Source: Actinostola sp. cb2023 (lineage: Eukaryota; Cnidaria; Anthozoa; Actiniaria; Actinostolidae). From it: a stretch of 64,000 nt of DNA. The notes beneath the pieces are model-generated. The model was given only the letters and a program-made list of their open reading frames with translations, was not told where the DNA came from and ran no database searches. Positions 15,201-21,200 of the stretch are shown here, one piece after another. Location: positions 480,001 to 544,000 of the forward strand of contig JAUJYZ010001376.1 of assembly GCA_033675265.1 (NCBI GenBank), given 5' to 3'. The translations under genes were made by a program, and so were the position numbers. How positions within the stretch are numbered: position 1 is the stretch's first letter; every line of letters starts with the position of its first letter.

Positions 15201-18200
15201 ATTTTGTATCTTCAACCTTAGTTTTAATAAAAACTGCCAAGCTTTCGGGCTAAGCGCCCATCTTATTAAAACTAAGGTTGAAGATACAAAATTGTTGTCA
15301 TGAATTATCCAACCTACAAACCGACATTAGATTTAGTATCTATGTTTGCTGCCGGTTTCGGCCGGTGTAGGAGTCAATGGGTTATTGAGGATGTGACAGT
15401 TAAAATATACACTTGATTCCAAACTGGTCCTCCTTATCTAAGGCTATTAATAATTTAGTATAATTTTAGACTTGAATATATAGTTTCACGCGCTGTGATT
15501 GGTCGAGCGACCAGTGATTATGAGACGATAATCACTGGTCGAGAGCGGAAGTAAAATCTCCAACGCAGAGTACCAATAAAACGTTTTGTTTAATCCTGAA
15601 TTTCGTCTTTTCTCTGCCATTCAAGTCTAAAATTATACTAAAACAATTATTCACCTCGGACTCAGTGATTATGGTGAATATTGACCTCGACTTCGTCTCG
15701 GCGAATAATTGTTCAATATAAAACTATAGATAGTTATCAATACAATGGATACAAATAATAGTTAGTTATAAATAACGAATTGATCAATACTTTTAAATGC
15801 GAAATGTACGTGTACTTACTTCTCTGAACTAAATAAAATAGAGTAGTTAGACAAGGATGAAACTAAAATAGAGTAGTTAGACAAGGATGAAACTAAAATA
15901 GAGTAGTTAGACAAGGATGAAACTAAAATAAGGAGTTAGACAAGGATGAAACTTTCTAGACAAGGATCCTTAAATAGAGTAGTTAGACAAGGATGAAACT
16001 AAAATAGAGTAGTTAGACAAGGATGAAACTAAAATAGAGTAGTTAGACAAGGATGAAACTAAAATAGAGTAGTTAGACAAGGATGAAACTAAAATAGAGT
16101 AGTTAGACAAGGATGAAACTAAAATAGAGTAGTTAGACAAGGAAAACTAAAATAGAGTAGTTAGACAAGGATGAAACTAAAATAGAACTTAGACAAGGAT
16201 GAAACTAAAATAGAGTAGTTAGACAAGGATGAAACTAAAATAGAGCTTAGACAAGGATTAAAAAAATGACATGGAAAAGATTCTGAGACAGATGAAACTA
16301 ACATCTAGTTAGACAAGGATGAAACTAAAAAAGTTTAGACAAGGAAAACCGATTTCAAGGATGAAACTAAAATACAGTAGTTACTGATAACTAAAATAGA
16401 GTAGTTGCAAGGATGAAACTAAAATAATTTAGACAATAGAAACTAAAATCGAGGAATTCGTTAAAATAGAGGAGTTAGACAAGGATGAAACTAAAATAGA
16501 GGAGTTAGACAAGGATGAAACTAAAATAGAGGAGTTAGACAAGGATGAAACTAAAATGAGGATTGGAAAAGAATTGCAGCAGATGAAACTAAGGATGCCC
16601 TTTCTGGCTTATATTTTTTTCTGCGTCGAAAACTGATGAAAAAATGGAAAAAAACTTCACAGGTTGCAGCTTCAAAAAATGACATTGTAAAGATTCTGAG
16701 CAGCTGCAACATCTAGGGGCCAAAAATTAGGAAAAACCCGATATCTACCATACATTTACTGTAATGGAAGTTGCTACGTTATGTAATTTAGATAGAACCA
16801 TCTCGAAACTCGTTAAATGTCCAGATTTTTTTACGTACAATCCTTGGCTTTCTTAAAAAAATGACATTGGAAAAGAATTGCAGCAGCTGCAACATTCTTG
16901 GCTTTTTCTTCCAAAAATGACATTGGAAAAGAATTGCAGCAGCTGCAACATTCTAGTGGCATGGGGCCAAAAATTAGGAAAACCCGATATCTACCATACA
17001 TTTACTGCATTGAAATTGGCTACGTTATGTAATTTAGATAGAACCATCTCCAAACTCGTTAAATGTCCAGATTTTTTTAACGTACAATCCTTGGCTTTCT
17101 TAAAAAAATGACATTGGAAAAGATTCTCAGCAGCTGCAATTTCTAGTAGGGACCAAAAATTTAGAAAAAAGTCGGTTTCTACCATACATTTACTGCATGG
17201 AAATTGCTACGTTATGTAATTTAGATAGAACCATCTCGAAATTCGTTAAATGTCCAGATTTTTTAACGTACAATCCTTGGCTTTCTTCAAAAAATGACAT
17301 TGGGAAAGATTCTGAGCAGCTGCAACATCTAGTAGTAGGCCCAAAAATTTAGAAAAAACCTATTTCCGCCATACATTTACTGTAATGGCAATTGCTACGT
17401 TACGTAATTTAGATAGAACCATCTCGAAATTGTTCTCAAGAAAGTTAGATAACTGTATATTGTGAGTGCATTTTCTCTTGGGGTAAGTGACGTCAGATAT
17501 GGGTTATAATTTCTGAATGAGCCGCGCTCAAGTCAGCGGTAATCCATGTCTTTTTACAATTAAAGCTAATTATTATTAAACCTAGTACTTCACTGTTTGT
17601 TACCTACAGACTGGTGACGTCATCTCCATGCCAGTGCCTTCCAGTTTCAATGACGTCACTGAGTTAAGATGGCTGAAGAACTTCGTTGGTTGGGTTTGGT
17701 ATGATAGACAGTTTTATGTACCTACACCATGGTCTACTCTCAGTACTAACGACATGCGAATTGTCCTCAGATTTAACAGTGTGCACTATAATTGTAAAGT
17801 GGTAAGCTAATCGATAACTTATCGTGCTAATATTAAATAATCTAAGCTACTTGTAGCCTCTTCTTACGGCGTTTTATCCGAGGATATTGGGTTACCTGTG
17901 GTGGGGGTTAATTAACCGCGGGGGACTAAGGCGAGGGGGAGGAACGCCGATTCGTAGCCTCTACTTTTCGGCGTTCCTCCTCCTCGCCTTAGTCCCCCGC
18001 GGTTAATTAACCCCCACCACAGGTAACCCAATATCCTCGGAACCCAATAACCTCGGATAAAACGCCGTAAGAAGAGGCTACAAGTAGTTTATAAATAATC
18101 GATAACTTATCGTGCCAATATTAAATAATCGATAACTTATCGTGCCAATATTAAATAATCGATAACTTATCGTGCCAAATCAAGTATATAATATATAATA

Positions 18201-21200
18201 ATAATAATATATCCATATATCGGGTGCATTATGGATAATTGAAAAAGTCCCCTAAATGCTGTTCCACGCAAGCAACATAGGTGAAAATCTATTGGCTAGA
18301 AATGTCATAATTGAGCAATGCACTTAACCACTATGCCTAATTATAAGTCCATGCACTACAATCGGCACTAATCGCTACTTAATCGTAGTGCAAATCAGTG
18401 TAACCTAATCGAGGTATTGAATCACAGTTGTTGTTGTTGTTAGTGGTTGAACGGACACCACATCATGAGCCACGAGGGAGGCCACTTACCATTCGAGTCA
18501 GAAATAAGTCATGCTCTAGATTATGGTGGACCAAACCGCTTAACAGTAGCAGTAAATAACACGCTAACACATCAAACCATACCACCAGGAGAATACCAGG
18601 AAAACGAGTAAGTGCATGAAACATTTCCAGTTATTTTTATATAAGAATGAACATGTGCAACTAGCGATATGTAAGGGCTAGGGGGGAGGGGGAGGGGCTA
18701 GAGAGGAGGGAGAGGAGCTAGGGGGAGGGGGAGGGGCTAGAGAGGAGGGGGGAGCTAGGGGGAGGGGAAACAAAGAAAGTTCATGACGATGTTGTTACTT
18801 ATTTTGTCGTTTCATGATTAGAGGTTTCGGTGCCAGCCAAGAATACAGTTTTGATTTCTTCAACTACGCCGGGATCCACCGTTCAGTCCTTATCTACACC
18901 ACTCCCCCAGTGTACCTATCTGACATCACCATAGCAACAGACTACTTGTTTGACACGGGCATTGTGAAATTCATCGCTGCTGCGGCCGCTGGTCATGGTG
19001 TGGGACGAGATGACATCACCATGCTTTATGAGCTATTCGACAAAGAGGAGAAGCTGGTAACGACTGTGGGTGGTACAGGATTGCTTGATGGGGAGTTACG
19101 AGTAACTAACCCTTCTTTATGGTGGCCTATAGGGATGGGATATAAACCAGGATACATGTACACACTACAGGTAATGGACAGACTTACAGGGTTTTTTGAC
19201 CAGATATACTTGCTTATACTCAATAAGGTCCCTTTTTCGCTTAAGCAGGCTCATGTATAAATAGTTGATATATTGCCACATCTATCTATCAGCAAGTGCA
19301 TGTTTGTATCTTATAGCTCCACACGTTTGGTGGCAGATAGCATTACCAATACGACAAATGTGTATCGTTACCAATAGGAATACGATCTGTCAGGCTACTG
19401 AGAACTAGGTTCTTAATCAACGATGCGCCTTTTTATTTACAGATATGACCATTACCAATGCACTGATGTGTATCTCTATAGAATACGATCTGTCAGGCTA
19501 TTCAACTACGTTCTTAATCAACGATGTCTTTACAGATATCGACCATTACCAATACGACAAGTGATGTGTATCGTCTACCAATAGGAATACGATCTGTCAG
19601 GCTACTGAGAACTAGGTTCTTAATCAACGATGCGCCTTTTTGTTTACAGATATCGACCATTACCAATACGACAAGTGATGTGTATCGTCTACCAATAGGA
19701 ATACGATCTGTCAGGCTATTGAGAACTAGGTTCTTAATCAACGATGCGCCTTTTTATTTACAGATATCGACCACTACCAATACGACAAGTGATGTGTATC
19801 GTCTACCAATAGGAATACGATCTGTCAGGCTATTGAGAACTAGGTTCTTAATCAACGATGCGCCTTTTTATTTCAAAAGGATTTGGAAAACACGAGGATG
19901 CTGATGTATGTACTGCTTCTCTTTACCATGACTGAAACTGATCGTGAAATATAGCTAGAGTCGTTTTCGTATGAGTGGGAAGTAGTTACGGTACGGTTCG
20001 TGCCGTGCGGTGACAGTATCGCGCCATCATCGTGCGGTATCCAAGCATTCTGATTGGTTGAGCGATGATTTCACGCGCTGTGATTGGTTGAATACAATGT
20101 CTTTTGATTCCGTACCGTGACCGTAACTCCGTGCCGTAGGTTTCCCACTCATACGAAAACGACTCTATTGTACACTAATAGTAGTAAGGAGCAAGGATGG
20201 CTTAGTTGGTTAGTGCGCGGCCTTCTAAGCGAGAGGTGCCTGGTTCGATTCTTCATGACCTCATATCTTTGTTTCGACTTCCCTCTAATCCTTGTAGCTC
20301 AGTGCAGCTATAAAAAAATATCCCGCGTAGAACGGAGCACTTTTGGAGTGAGGGGGTAAAAGTGCGTACCGTGGTAAAAGTAAAAGTGAAAGACCACTTT
20401 CGAAGTACGCATGTTAAATATTGACCTTTACCCTTTTTTAGAAGTATTTGTCTTCCCGGCTCTAGCCTAGAACGAGAGTAATACAAATCAAGGATTTGCG
20501 GAGAATGGGGATAGATGAGAAGTGCTTATTGTGTATTTCAGATTCGTGGTCGCGGTTTCGATCTTCCAACACTCCTCAAGGACTTCAACCTGCTGGAGTG
20601 GTTTGGCGCCAACTCGTTTCGCACGAGTCACTATCCGTACTCTGAGGAAACAATGAACCTGGCAGACGAGCTGGGATTTTGTTGTCATCGACGAAAGTCC
20701 TGCTGTTGGATTCTCAAAACTGTAAGTACTTACTATGTACTTATTGACTGAGTTAGGTCGGGCCGGACGGGAAAATATTTACCTTGAGGTCATGTCATAC
20801 GGAACGAGCGCAGCGAGGTCCATACAAATGACCAAGAGCCAAATATTTTCCCGTCCGGCCCGACCAAACTCAGTCAATAAGCATTTTATCATATGACCCA
20901 GTTTATTGTTATAAAAAGGGATGAAAATACCCGGCCTGCAAAACTAATAAATATAGCGCGCGGAAACAGATAAAAGTTTAGGTTGGTTCGGACGGCTTTT
21001 TCCGGGCCGGCTTACGCCATCACATCCAGATACCATCACGTGGCTTTTTCCAATGGTTTTATTAAGAGCGCGCGAGTCGGGAAATACGGGTCATATGATA
21101 AAGTCACTTACTCGATGGATTTCTAGACTGAAAGCTAACGAATGACGGGTACATTTCAGAGTGTACTTCAACGATCGTACGTTCGCACGTCACCTAGAAG

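Noticed and set aside
19026..19223. Antisense ORF over GUSB exon 4
   Set aside because: Shadow of the real exon, which has clear GH2 similarity on the plus strand.
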